Origin: a bacterium
GTDB taxonomy: Bacteria; 4484-113; JAFGCY01
NCBI GenBank assembly: GCA_020440605.1
Contig: JAGRNT010000008.1
Location: 62,001 to 126,000 of the forward strand
Length of the DNA: 64,000 nucleotides
Direction of reading: 5' to 3'
Below the pieces are notes generated by a model. The model was not told the origin of the DNA and ran no database searches. It saw only the letters and a program-made list of their open reading frames with translations. Shown one piece after another: positions 48,004 to 57,600 of the stretch (position 1 is its first letter; every line of letters starts with the position of its first letter). The translations under genes and the position numbers were made by a program.

Positions 48004-48009
48004 TAGGAT
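48004..48009 (+). promoter_or_regulatory. Leaderless-type -10 box of the ankyrin gene
   Basis: TAGGAT ends 6 nt before the GTG at 48016. Confidence 0.5.
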
Positions 48010-48015
48010 TGCCGG

Positions 48016-48858
48016 GTGCGCGTCCTGCCCGCCCTGCTGATCTGCTTGCTGGCCCTGCTGGCAGCGGCCTGCACGCGGCATAACCCTGATGCCCTGGCCG
48101 CAGCCATCAGCTCCGGGGACCTGCAGCGCTATACCAGGTTGATCGAGAAAGTTGAGGACATTGATGCCCCGCTCGGCGGCGAATGGTACTGGCCGCCGCT
48201 GCAGCTCGCCGTATTCACGGGCCAGCCGGAGATCATCACGGACCTGATCCAGCGCGGGGCGGACATCAACCTGCACAACCTGAAGGACGGCTCGACGGCC
48301 CTGCACGTGGCCTGCAACCAGCAGCAGGACAGCATTGCGCTTATGCTGCTGGAGCGCGGTGCGGACATCAATGCCCTGGATGAGCGCGGCCGCACTCCGC
48401 TGCACAATGCCGTGGTCTTCGAGGACAGCCTGCTGGTGGAGCGCCTGCTGCAGCGTGGCGCGGAACCTGATCCCGTGGACCACGAGGGCTTCAGCCCGCT
48501 GCTGCTGGCAGCCCGCAATTTCGAGCCCGGGATGCTGGAACTGCTGATCAATCACGGTGCGGACATTGCACAGCGGGGTCCCGACGGACGCGATGCCCTG
48601 CTCTACTGCGCGCGCAATGGCGACCTGCAGAGCGCGAGCGTGCTGCTGAAGCTCGGTGCGGACGTTGAATCCCGCGACCGCGAGGGCCGCACGGCCCTGC
48701 TCACGGCCTGCGCCAACGGCAATGCGGAGCTGGCCGGCCTGCTGCTGGAGCAGGGCGCAGACCCGGAAGCGCGGGATGCAGCGGGCCGGAATGCGCGGGA
48801 ACTGGCTGGGATCTGGCCCGCCGTGCTGGAGCTGCTGGCCAGTGCTGATCAGCCCTGA
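48016..48858 (+). CDS. Ankyrin-repeat lipoprotein
   Basis: A 280-residue exported protein. The signal peptide (MRVLPALLICLLALL, GTG start) ends in lipobox LAAAC. About six ankyrin repeats follow, recognisable from the pattern G.TALHxAxxxxxxxxxxxLLxxGADIN: PPLQLAVFTGQPEIITDLIQ, TALHVACNQQQDSIALMLLE, TPLHNAVVFEDSLLVERLLQ, SPLLLAARNFEPGMLELLIN, DALLYCARNGDLQSASVLLK and TALLTACANGNAELAGLLLE. It is a protein-protein interaction module on the periplasmic face or surface; the partner is unknown. The start is supported by TAGGAT 6 nt upstream. Confidence 0.88.
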   Translation: MRVLPALLICLLALLAAACTRHNPDALAAAISSGDLQRYTRLIEKVEDIDAPLGGEWYWPPLQLAVFTGQPEIITDLIQRGADINLHNLKDGSTALHVACNQQQDSIALMLLERGADINALDERGRTPLHNAVVFEDSLLVERLLQRGAEPDPVDHEGFSPLLLAARNFEPGMLELLINHGADIAQRGPDGRDALLYCARNGDLQSASVLLKLGADVESRDREGRTALLTACANGNAELAGLLLEQGADPEARDAAGRNARELAGIWPAVLELLASADQP

Positions 48859-49217
48859 GGAAGTGTCCCCCTGCCGGGCCAGCCAGCTGAGAAAGTGTCT
48901 CTGGTGATAAACCCCGGAACTGTCCCTGTCAAAGCCGGGGCAAAACGGTTAAATTGGGATTGTCAGAGGGGTTTAGCACCTTTTAGTGTACGGCCCGGGG
49001 TGTGATCCCGTCTGGCACCGGCCCGCAACGGCTGAAGCGGGCCGTAACGGTATATCCCATACCCATCCCAGCCGCTGCCGGTCTGTATGGTTGATCCCTC
49101 ACAGAGCCCGGTGGCGGTTATTTATTTACAGGCCGCTCCATGCCGCCGCAGCTGATTCTCAGACCAGCCCCGCCACTGCATTGTTCAGCAGCCTCAGTCT
49201 GGCTTCCGCCATGCTGC
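48859..49217. other. Gene-free stretch with palindromes and GAARGTGTC repeats
   Basis: GAGGAAGTGTCCCC (48857), GAGAAAGTGTCTC (48889) and GGAACTGTCCCTG (48916) are three variants of one short motif, of the sort often left by transposons. TACGGCCCG (48989-48997) and CGGGCCGTA (49038-49046) form long-range 9-bp arms, and GGCCCGC / GCGGGCC a nested alternative. I see no gene and no clear terminator. Confidence 0.5.
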
Positions 49218-49883
49218 TCAGTCTGATGTACTGAACAGTTCGCGATCGGCGATGCTCAGCCGCCCGCTGCCGTCCACGCTGATCCGGCCCTCGGCCCAGA
49301 GGCTGATCACGAGCGGCAGCAGCTCCCGCTCCGCCAGGCGCACACGCTCCCCGAGGCTCGACACCGTATCACCGGGCAGCACGGGCACGACCTTCTGCAG
49401 CACGATTCCGCCGTGGTCATATTCATCGTCAACGAGATGCACCGTGCAGCCCGTGACCCTTGTCCCGCTGTCCAGCACCGCCTGGTGCACGCGGTCGCCG
49501 TACATGCCCTGACCGCCGAAGGCCGGCAGCAGGGCGGGATGCGTATTGATGGCGCGCCCGCGGTACTGCTCCGGCAGCAGGTAGAGCGAGAGGAAGCCGC
49601 CGAAGATGATCAGCCCGGGTTGCCACTGCTCCAGCTGCGCCGTGATGCGCGCGGCGAAATCCGCGGCATCAAAGGGCTGGCCGCGCTCGACGATGGCGGA
49701 GGGCACATTGAAGTCCGCCGCATGCTGCAGTCCGCCGCAGTCGCGGCTGGCCACCACGCCCACCACTTCAGCATTGAGCCGCCCTTCACCAATGCGCTCG
49801 AGGATGTTTCTCAGCGTGGAACCGCCGCCGGAAATCAGCACGGCGAGGCGCAGCGGCGGACGGGACTGTGGGTCGGGAGTCAC
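49218..49883 (-). CDS. purN: Phosphoribosylglycinamide formyltransferase
   Basis: A 221-residue GAR transformylase using 10-formyl-tetrahydrofolate in purine synthesis. Family features are LAVLISGGGSTLRNILERI at the N-terminus (glycine-rich phosphate loop), FGGFLSLYLLPEQYRGRAIN, then THPALLPAFGGQGMYGDRV with the catalytic Asn-x-His, and TGCTVHLVDDEYDHGGIVLQ with the catalytic Asp. The GTG start at 49883 is fixed by TATAAT exactly 6 nt upstream on the minus strand. The promoter lies against the 3' end of the preceding FG-GAP gene. No other purine genes are nearby. Confidence 0.95.
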   Translation of the reverse strand: MTPDPQSRPPLRLAVLISGGGSTLRNILERIGEGRLNAEVVGVVASRDCGGLQHAADFNVPSAIVERGQPFDAADFAARITAQLEQWQPGLIIFGGFLSLYLLPEQYRGRAINTHPALLPAFGGQGMYGDRVHQAVLDSGTRVTGCTVHLVDDEYDHGGIVLQKVVPVLPGDTVSSLGERVRLAERELLPLVISLWAEGRISVDGSGRLSIADRELFSTSD

Positions 49884-49885
49884 CG

Positions 49886-51484
49886 CTAGATTATAGGAGC
49901 GGAGATCAGGTAGCGGTCCGTCAGCTCCAGCACCAGCCTCTCACCGGCAGCGCCATGCAGCAGCCGGATGCTGACGATGTTCTCCCCGAACGTCTCAAAA
50001 TGGATGCAGTCGCCACTCGCGGCATCAAAGCCGAACAGCCCGCCACCCACGCTACAGGTGAAAACCCGGGATCCCGTGGAGGTATCTGCTACCACCAGCG
50101 GCTGGCTGTAGCCGAGGCAGACCTGCCTGTCGGACATCGCATCAGGAAAACTCAGCTCGAGCAGCTGTCCGCTCTGCGGGTCGAAGATCCCGCCGCGTGG
50201 CTCCAGCATGTCAGGCAGGGTTTCGATCGCCAGGCTTATCACGTCTTCCGTGCTGTAAATGAAGATATCTGATTCGTAGCGTTGCCTTGTCAGTTTGTGC
50301 AGCATGCCACGGTAGCGCTCCAGATCGGGATGGCTGTCAATCCAGCGGTCCCGGTCGGCAAGCTGGATCCGCAGCAGCTCCCTGCGGTCCGCGAAGTCAC
50401 CGCTCAGGGGATCAGCACTGCTCAGGCTGTCCATGAATTCCTGCGAGCGCGATGCCACATCCAGCCGCTCGAGCCGCTCGCCCATCAGCATGCCGTCGCC
50501 GCTGCAGTAAAGCAGTTCATCACAGCCATCCTTGTCAACATCCGCAGCGGTGGTCACAGTGAAATGTCCGGGCAGGGCAATCTCCTGAGGCTGCTGGCCG
50601 AAGCCGAAGCACCTGAGTGATCCATCCCGGCGGAAGACCTGCTCGTCCATCCCGTCACCATCCACATCAGCCAGCAGGTAGCTGTGGAAGTGGTTGTAGG
50701 TGCCAAAGCCGCCCTGCGGCTGGCCGCCGGTTGGCAGGATCCGTGTCGTGATCGGATCCCAGTATCCTGATTCAGCAAATGCGCCATAGGCCAGCTGCCT
50801 GTCGCCCGTGCCGAGGAAATCCGCGCAGAGCAGCACATGGCTGCGTACCTTGTCCGGGTCGCGCAGCACTTCCACTTCCGCTCCGTTGATGCTGCTTGCC
50901 AGCAGGGCATCGTCTCCCCACTGCCATTTCACACGCCTGCCATCCTCGCCGATCTCATGCTGGAGAATGAATGAGGGGATGCCGTCATTGTCATGGTCCC
51001 AGATCGGCGGCGCAGCGGTCCGCGCATCCCAGATGGCCGGCAGGCGCTGCACGCTCCCGTCCTGCCGCAGCAGCACGGACTGCTCGCCGAAAATGGCAAT
51101 GTACAGCTCATCCTCGCCGTCGCCATCGAAGTCCGCAGTGACGGCGTTGCGCTGCCTGCCGAGGAAGCTGAACTCCGCATCGGGCTCGTATGCTCCGTCC
51201 CGCCAGAGCTCCCGCCAGTTCAGTGTATTGCCAAGCAGCAGCCCCGGGGAATCGAAACGCTGCCGCAGTCGGCCATCCTCATCAGTCTCCAGCAGGGCAC
51301 GGCGCAGCTCGGCCCGCCGTGCATTGAGCTGCATGGCATTGAAGGCCGGAATCAGGCATTGCCAGAACAGTCCGGCAATCAGCACAGGCATTGCCAGCCA
51401 CAGCGCTGTCCTCAGCCAGCGCGGCATGCGCCGCGGCGCCGGCCCCCTGCAGGGCAGTGGCGAGTTGTAGTCCCTGTCAGCCAT
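49886..51484 (-). CDS. FG-GAP-type repeat protein with N-terminal transmembrane anchor
   Basis: A 532-residue protein. Its transmembrane helix near residues 26-43 (LRTALWLAMPVLIAGLFWQC) is followed by repeats with calcium-type loops: VTADFDGDGEDELYIAI, PIWDHDNDGIPSFILQ, LLADVDGDGMDEQVFR and TAADVDKDGCDELLYCS. The last 120 residues are beta-rich (GGGLFGFDAASGDCIHFETF) and propeller-like. It resembles the 21062 protein more than the YHE...IYP trio. It probably displays a beta-propeller outside the membrane. GGGGAC precedes the ATG. Confidence 0.8.
   Translation of the reverse strand: MADRDYNSPLPCRGPAPRRMPRWLRTALWLAMPVLIAGLFWQCLIPAFNAMQLNARRAELRRALLETDEDGRLRQRFDSPGLLLGNTLNWRELWRDGAYEPDAEFSFLGRQRNAVTADFDGDGEDELYIAIFGEQSVLLRQDGSVQRLPAIWDARTAAPPIWDHDNDGIPSFILQHEIGEDGRRVKWQWGDDALLASSINGAEVEVLRDPDKVRSHVLLCADFLGTGDRQLAYGAFAESGYWDPITTRILPTGGQPQGGFGTYNHFHSYLLADVDGDGMDEQVFRRDGSLRCFGFGQQPQEIALPGHFTVTTAADVDKDGCDELLYCSGDGMLMGERLERLDVASRSQEFMDSLSSADPLSGDFADRRELLRIQLADRDRWIDSHPDLERYRGMLHKLTRQRYESDIFIYSTEDVISLAIETLPDMLEPRGGIFDPQSGQLLELSFPDAMSDRQVCLGYSQPLVVADTSTGSRVFTCSVGGGLFGFDAASGDCIHFETFGENIVSIRLLHGAAGERLVLELTDRYLISAPII
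49890..49895 (-). promoter_or_regulatory. Leaderless-type -10 box of purN
   Basis: A perfect TATAAT on the minus strand ends 6 nt before the GTG at 49883, within the last codons of the upstream gene. Confidence 0.6.
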
Positions 51485-51557
51485 GCTTGTCCCCGGTCCA
51501 TTGCTGGACCGCCAATGAGCTTAGCGCATGGCGGCAGGACTGAAGCGTAAGGCCAGC

Positions 51558-54500
51558 TCAGTCCACGAATGCATACATGTGCCCGTCAGCGCTGCCAACA
51601 AACAGCGTGCCATTCGCTCCGATGGCCGGGGCAGCGGTCACGGCGCCATCCAGGTCATGGGACCACAATAGGCTGCCGGATGGGTCGAAGCAGTGGATGA
51701 AGCCTTCCCTGCTGCCAGCGTATACACGGCCTGAGGAATCGAGCGTGATGCCAAGCAGTTCCTCCTGCAGCGCTGCGCCAATGATGTACTGCAGGATGCC
51801 CTCATCATTGAAAACATGGATGCCCTGCTTGCCGACTGCAACAAACAGTTTTCCATCAGGGTCCAGAGCAGGCGTATTGAACAGGCCGATGTAGGACGGG
51901 AAATCCCTGCCCCAGGTCCAGAGCGGAAAGCCCTGCGCGTCAATCGCATTGATGCTGCCATCCGCGCCGGTGTGGAAGAAGCTGCTGTCCCGGGCGAGCA
52001 CCGGAGAATTCAGGTTCGAACCTATCACCTGCCGGTAATCCAGCCTGCCATTGCCATGCAGGAGCAGGTTGCCGGTGAACACGTCGCCGGCCTCGCTGAC
52101 TGCGGGACTGCAGGACTCACCGACGCCCGCCGGTGCCATGAACAGCAGCTGGCCCTGCCGGTCAAGCGAGAACAGGTCCCCGCCGCTGTCGCAGATGTGC
52201 AGGCGGCCGTCCGGACCGAACACCGGGGAGGCCGCGAAGGGGCGAACGGCCTGGTATCGCCAGTTCTCAGTGCCGTCCGGGTTGACACAGTAAATCGCTC
52301 CATCCATGCTGCCAACGCAGAAGCGGCCGTCATCCCGGATTGCCGGACTGGCAGTGATCGGCCCCATGGTCTCAAACAGCCACTGCTGCCGGCCCTCCGG
52401 ATCCAGCAGGAACAGCGTGCGGTTGTCACTGCCGAAGCAGACATCGCCAGCTGGTGTGACAACGGCTGAACCCTGGATGGCGGCACCGCACTGGAACTTC
52501 CACTGCAGTTTCGCATCCGCCGGACCATTGACTGTACTGAACCCCGTACGCTGCGGGTTGCCACCCTGCAGCGGCCAGCCCGCTGCGGGCTCATCACCCG
52601 CAGTCAGCCTGCCGGTCACCGGACTGCTCCAGTCAGAGCAGACATCCCCGGCGAAGACGGCACGCACACGGTATTCATATCCCTGCAGGCCGGCGGCCTT
52701 TACTGCAGGCACATGCCTGTACAGGCTGCGCTCCCCTGCATTCAGGACAGCGAGCTCCTGCCAGTTCGCAGCCGGATTGCCAGCGGGACGATACTGCAGC
52801 TCAAAGCCATCAGTGCCAAACTGCGCCTGCCAGCCAAGCGTGATCTGTTCCACAAGGCTCGTGGAAGCAGTGAGTCCCGAGAGAACAGCCGGCGGGCCGA
52901 TCTGCAGGTAATGACCCGCATTGACGAGGTGCAGCCGCCCCAGTCCATCCAGCAGCGGAGTGGACCAGTCACCGGGCAGTCCATCAAGTTGCCAGGCAAG
53001 CTCACCCGTGGATTCCAGGCAGAAGAAGCGGCCGTCCTTGCTGCCGAAGTACGCCCTGCCGGCCGAATCAGCCAGCAGACCGGCTGTCACGGTTCCTGTC
53101 GGCTGGTAGCTCCAGAGCAGGCTGCCAGCCGGGCTGAAGCACTGCACCTGCTCGTAGGAGGCCAGCAGGATGTTGCCATTTGCGTCAAGCACGGGATAGG
53201 GTGAGGGCCCGCGGCGTATTTCCGCCTGCCAGTTCAGCAGGCCCTGCGGACTGATTGACACAAGGTCGCCGAAGTAGAGGATCAGGTACACCGTGCCGTC
53301 CGCGGCAACACTGGGGGAACTGTCAATCGACTCCTCCAGCTCAAGCTCCCACAGCAGCTCACCGGATGGGGAGATCGCGAGCAAGCGGTCCTGCCCGTTG
53401 TCACAGTAGATGGTGCCGTCATCCGCAATCGCCGGGCAGTGGTCCAGGGTCTGCTCGATGGAGTACCACCAGAGCAATTCGCCCGCTGCGCTGATGCAGA
53501 ACAGACGCCTGCCGGCATCGGCACAGATGATCGCTCCGTCGGAACGCGGCACCGGGGCGCAGGAGATCCAGTTCCCGGCATCAAAGCTCCAGAGCAGGTC
53601 GCCATCCGCCGAGTAACGGTGGATGAAGAACCCCGCTGCCAGCAGCAATCCGCCATCCGCCGCAGCAGCCAGCGAACGCACTTCCGACGGTGCCTGCACG
53701 CGCCACAGTTCAGTGTCGTCCTGCAGGTTGAAAGCGGACACAGTAGCCCAGCCTGTGGCCCGGTACAGCACTCCGGCTGGCGTGCTGATCAGCTGCATCT
53801 CCTCATCCTGTCCGTCCTGGGCCAGCTGCGAAACTACGACCGGCGCTGCGACGCTGAACGGACTGCGGCCGGTATGCCTGGCATTCCCGCCGAACATGCC
53901 CCAGTTGTCAATCCCGACAGGCAGGCTGCTGCTTACGGCGACCCCGGAATCCAGCGCCGTGACCCAGTAGGTCCAGCCGGCCTGCCTGTCCAGCAGCCAG
54001 CTGTAAGCCAACCGGCCCCCGCCTGTTCCATCCGCCGTTTCCAGCTCGCCGAGCAGCAGCGCGCCGGGACCGGCAGTTCCTGAATCCGCAGGATGGTCTC
54101 GGGCCTCATTGCTGCCCAGGACTGCGTAATGCGTGATCCGCCTGCCATAGTTGCGGGCGATCACCTGCACGTCAGCGATATTCACCTCACCGTTGCCATC
54201 CCCGTCCAGCAATTGCTGGATGCTGTCCGCCTCGAATGGTGCGCGTTCACCCAGGTGGCGGCTGAGCGGCACGAGGTCAGCCAGGCCGACTTCGCCATCC
54301 TGGTTGTAATCGCCATCCAGCTGGCCCCGCCAGCTCAGTGTGTTTCCATCCAGGCTGATGGGCCAGTTCGATTGCGCAGCTGGCGTAGCGTTAGCTGCAG
54401 CTTTCTCAAGCTCCAGGTAGCGCTCCAGTTCAGTCTGCATCGCTGCCAGCACTGAATCGTCGAGATTACCCTGCCGTGTCCCATCAGCCGGTTCCTCCTG

Positions 54501-54614
54501 CTGGACCTGGGCTGATGTGCCAGCACACCCGGCAATCAACAGCAACACTGCCAGCAGCAATGTCATCAGGATGTGCACAGGCGGACAACCAGTCCCTCTC
54601 CGTTCAGTTGCCAT
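51558..54614 (-). CDS. Large lipoprotein: dockerin-like repeats plus two PQQ-type propellers
   Basis: A 1018-residue exported lipoprotein (start giving MATERRGTG; lipobox LIAGC). The dockerin-type loops DYNQDGEVGLADLVPLSRHL and DGDGNGEVNIADVQVIARNY lie near residues 105-165. Then comes GMFGGNARHTGRSP, the entry motif of a PQQ-like beta-propeller whose blades read DGTIYCDNGQDRLLAISPSG or similar. A fibronectin-III domain (SGLTASTSLVEQITLGWQAQ) separates it from a second propeller beginning WPLQGGNPQRTGFS. These propellers probably bind ligands or proteins rather than PQQ. The start overlaps the stop of the upstream paralogue by 11 nt. Confidence 0.87.
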   Translation of the reverse strand: MATERRGTGCPPVHILMTLLLAVLLLIAGCAGTSAQVQQEEPADGTRQGNLDDSVLAAMQTELERYLELEKAAANATPAAQSNWPISLDGNTLSWRGQLDGDYNQDGEVGLADLVPLSRHLGERAPFEADSIQQLLDGDGNGEVNIADVQVIARNYGRRITHYAVLGSNEARDHPADSGTAGPGALLLGELETADGTGGGRLAYSWLLDRQAGWTYWVTALDSGVAVSSSLPVGIDNWGMFGGNARHTGRSPFSVAAPVVVSQLAQDGQDEEMQLISTPAGVLYRATGWATVSAFNLQDDTELWRVQAPSEVRSLAAAADGGLLLAAGFFIHRYSADGDLLWSFDAGNWISCAPVPRSDGAIICADAGRRLFCISAAGELLWWYSIEQTLDHCPAIADDGTIYCDNGQDRLLAISPSGELLWELELEESIDSSPSVAADGTVYLILYFGDLVSISPQGLLNWQAEIRRGPSPYPVLDANGNILLASYEQVQCFSPAGSLLWSYQPTGTVTAGLLADSAGRAYFGSKDGRFFCLESTGELAWQLDGLPGDWSTPLLDGLGRLHLVNAGHYLQIGPPAVLSGLTASTSLVEQITLGWQAQFGTDGFELQYRPAGNPAANWQELAVLNAGERSLYRHVPAVKAAGLQGYEYRVRAVFAGDVCSDWSSPVTGRLTAGDEPAAGWPLQGGNPQRTGFSTVNGPADAKLQWKFQCGAAIQGSAVVTPAGDVCFGSDNRTLFLLDPEGRQQWLFETMGPITASPAIRDDGRFCVGSMDGAIYCVNPDGTENWRYQAVRPFAASPVFGPDGRLHICDSGGDLFSLDRQGQLLFMAPAGVGESCSPAVSEAGDVFTGNLLLHGNGRLDYRQVIGSNLNSPVLARDSSFFHTGADGSINAIDAQGFPLWTWGRDFPSYIGLFNTPALDPDGKLFVAVGKQGIHVFNDEGILQYIIGAALQEELLGITLDSSGRVYAGSREGFIHCFDPSGSLLWSHDLDGAVTAAPAIGANGTLFVGSADGHMYAFVD

Positions 54615-57600
54615 TTCCCACCCCGAATGCAAAGATGCGGTTGTTCAGTCCACCGATGTAGACATTTCCGGATGCGGATATCGCGGGGGCAGAGATGATT
54701 CCGCTCTCCGTCGATCGCTTCCAGAGCAATGCTCCGCTGCTGTCATATGCCAGCACGCTTCCTTCCTGTGTACCGCAGAAGATGCTGCCAGCCCCGTCCA
54801 CCGCCACCGGACTGACCACCGTGCCATCCACCAGGTAGGTCCTGAGGCTGTAACCAAGCGGGCTGATCCTGTGCAGCTCACCCTTGGCTCCGCCGGCATA
54901 GATGCAGCCATCCGGCCCGATCACAGGCATGCGTTCCTCAGCCTGCCCGCCGAGCTCGAAGCTCCACATCAACCCGCCAGCGGCACTGACCGCAAGCAAC
55001 TGGCCAATTCCATCAATGTAGTATGCCGTTCCGTCCAATCCGACCACAGGTGCACTCGCACCGGAGTTGGCGGCAGCGCTCACCCATTCAAGCTGCCCGT
55101 CCGTATTCAGCAGGAACAACCTGCCTCTCGAATTCGTGCAGAGCAGCCGGCCACTCGGGCTCCGTGCCGGAGCATACTCGATTGCATTGCCGGTGTCGTA
55201 TTCCCACTGCAGTTCACCTTCCCGCGACAGTGCCCTCAGCACGCCGTCCCGGCAGCCGAACACCACGAGATCATCTGTCACGAGCACGGAGCCGCCAACC
55301 ACTGCCGTCGTCAGGTAGTTCCAGCGGAAGCTGCCATCCGGGCTGTAGCAGATCATGCCGTCCAGCAGGCCGAGGTAGATGTTGCCATCCTCGTCAAGTG
55401 CCGGCGTGGACACCGCGGGGTTGTATGTCTCGATCTCCCAGCGCAGCGTGCCATCCGGCCGGTAGGCATGCAGCATCCGGTCCAGTCCGGCAATGTAGAC
55501 GGTGCCATCGCTGCCGATCACCGGTGAACTGCCGTAGTAGTAGGAGTTGTAGTGGATGTCCTGCAGGTCGTACTGCCACAGCAGCTCCGCATTGCGCGAG
55601 CCGATGTTCTGCGTGGATCCACGCCGGCTGTTGTCATTTCCCAGAGTTGCCCACTGTGGCCTGCCAGGTGCGGCCGGATCAAGCCGGGCACTGGCAGGAG
55701 AGCTCCAGGCCTCAGCATCATGGCCTGCATGGACAGCGGAGATCCTGTACTGGTAATCAACACCAGGCAGGCAGGCCAACTCGTCTGGCAGCGTGGCATC
55801 GTGCGAGAATGTCCGTGCATCCGGCCCGGGTTCACCCAGTTCCTGCCAGGCCCCGGGCTGCATGCCTCCGGTGCGAAGCTGCAGGCGGTATCCGTCGGCC
55901 CCATCGCTTCCTTCCCAGCCCAGTACGATCCGCTGCTGCTCACTGTCTGGCAGGGCCGTCAGCCCTCCGACAGGCTGTGGGTCGCCAATACAGAACAGCT
56001 TCCCGGTGGAATCAGAGAACAGCAGCTCCCCCCGGGCATTGATCACAGGAGATGAGTTGATGTTGCCGGCCGTCCGGTAGTTCCACTCCAGCCGTCCCTG
56101 CGGACTGAGGCAGCTCAGCAGGCCCTCATTGCTGCAGAAGTAGATCCGCCCCGCCGCATCGACCACCGCAGGTGTGAGCTGGTACTGCTCCGTGCCGTAC
56201 TTCCATTCGAGACTGCCAAGCTGATCCAGTTTCGCCAGGTAGCGTGTCCCGGATACGGCAAACATGCTGCCATCCACGGCATGCACCGGGCTGGCCCGGG
56301 CCCCGCCGAAGTCCAGGTCGAAATCCAGCGGGTCTGACAACAACTGTCCACCAGCGCTGCGGATATTGAGGATGCCGTACTGGTCATAGTGGGTCAGGAG
56401 ACCCTCAATGCTGATGGAGACTGACCCCACGCAGCGGGACTGCAGATCTTCCCGCCAGTCCGGACTGCCATCCGGGTTGATGGCGATGATCTGATCGCGG
56501 GCTGCATAGATCCTGCCGTCATCGCCGATGGCGGGTGTGCCATGCATGCCGTTTTCCATCGGCACTGTCCAGAGCAGGCTGCCGGCAGAACTGTACGCCG
56601 CCAGTTCGGATTCCTCCAGCCCGATGTAGATATCGCCGCTTGCGGCAACAGCCGGGTTGTTCCAGCGATGACGTGCCGGTTCCCCCGGCACTCGCCAGTT
56701 GACAACCCCATCCGGGCTGATGCTTAGCAGTGTGTCCTCTTTTGTCGACAGGTAAATGTCACCCTGCGGACCGATTGCCGGCACCGAGCAGTACAGATTC
56801 TCCAGTTCCACTGTCCATTGCAGCTCTCCGGTGGGATCCAGGGAATGCAGTGCCCCATCCAGCGTTCCCACTATGACGCTGCCATCCGCTGTCAGCAGCA
56901 CGGAGTCCTGCAGGGTCGTGCCGAAATCCTTCTTCCAGCGCACGATGCCATGCTGCGGGCCGCAGAAGGGACTCTGCCCGCTGTTGCGATTGTCAGCCTG
57001 GTAGGAGAACCAGTTGTCAATCCCCAGCCGCTCACTGACGGCGCCATCGACAACATCACCAGCAGTGACCAGCCAGTATGAGTTGCCCGGAACGCGGGGG
57101 GTCGTGTAGCTGAAGCTGCGCCTGCCCGTGGGGCTGGAAGTGGAGTCCGTGAGCAGTAACGTGCCAAGCTCAGCCGACCCCGGGCCGTTGACCCCGCCAC
57201 TCTCCGGATAGTCCAGCTGGCTGCTGCTGGCATAGATCGAGTAAGCAGTCACCCGTGTGCCGTAGTGCAGTGCGATCGGGGCTACATCCGCGATGTTGAT
57301 CTCCCCGTTGCCATCACCGTCCACCACGGATTCGAGGGAGCTGTACAGGAAAGGACCGCTTGTGCCCAGCAGCTTCGCCAGCGGAATCAGGTCGGCGGCG
57401 TTCACCTCGCCGTTCTGGTCGTAGTCACCGCTATTGCGGTACTGCCAGTGCAGTGCTCCATCTGAGTAGCTGAGGCTGATCCGGTCGCGCGCATCCTGAG
57501 GTGGGATGGATACGAAGCGCAAGGCAGCCGGCAACGCTCCGGCCTGAACCACGGCAGCCTGCCTGATTGCCGGGTTGGGATCCTCCACGGAGCGTGCGGT

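Noticed and set aside
48859..49217. Riboswitch or small RNA before the ankyrin/purN pair
   Set aside because: Long-range arms exist, but I could identify no promoter, no terminator and no recognisable riboswitch core, and purN is transcribed away from it.
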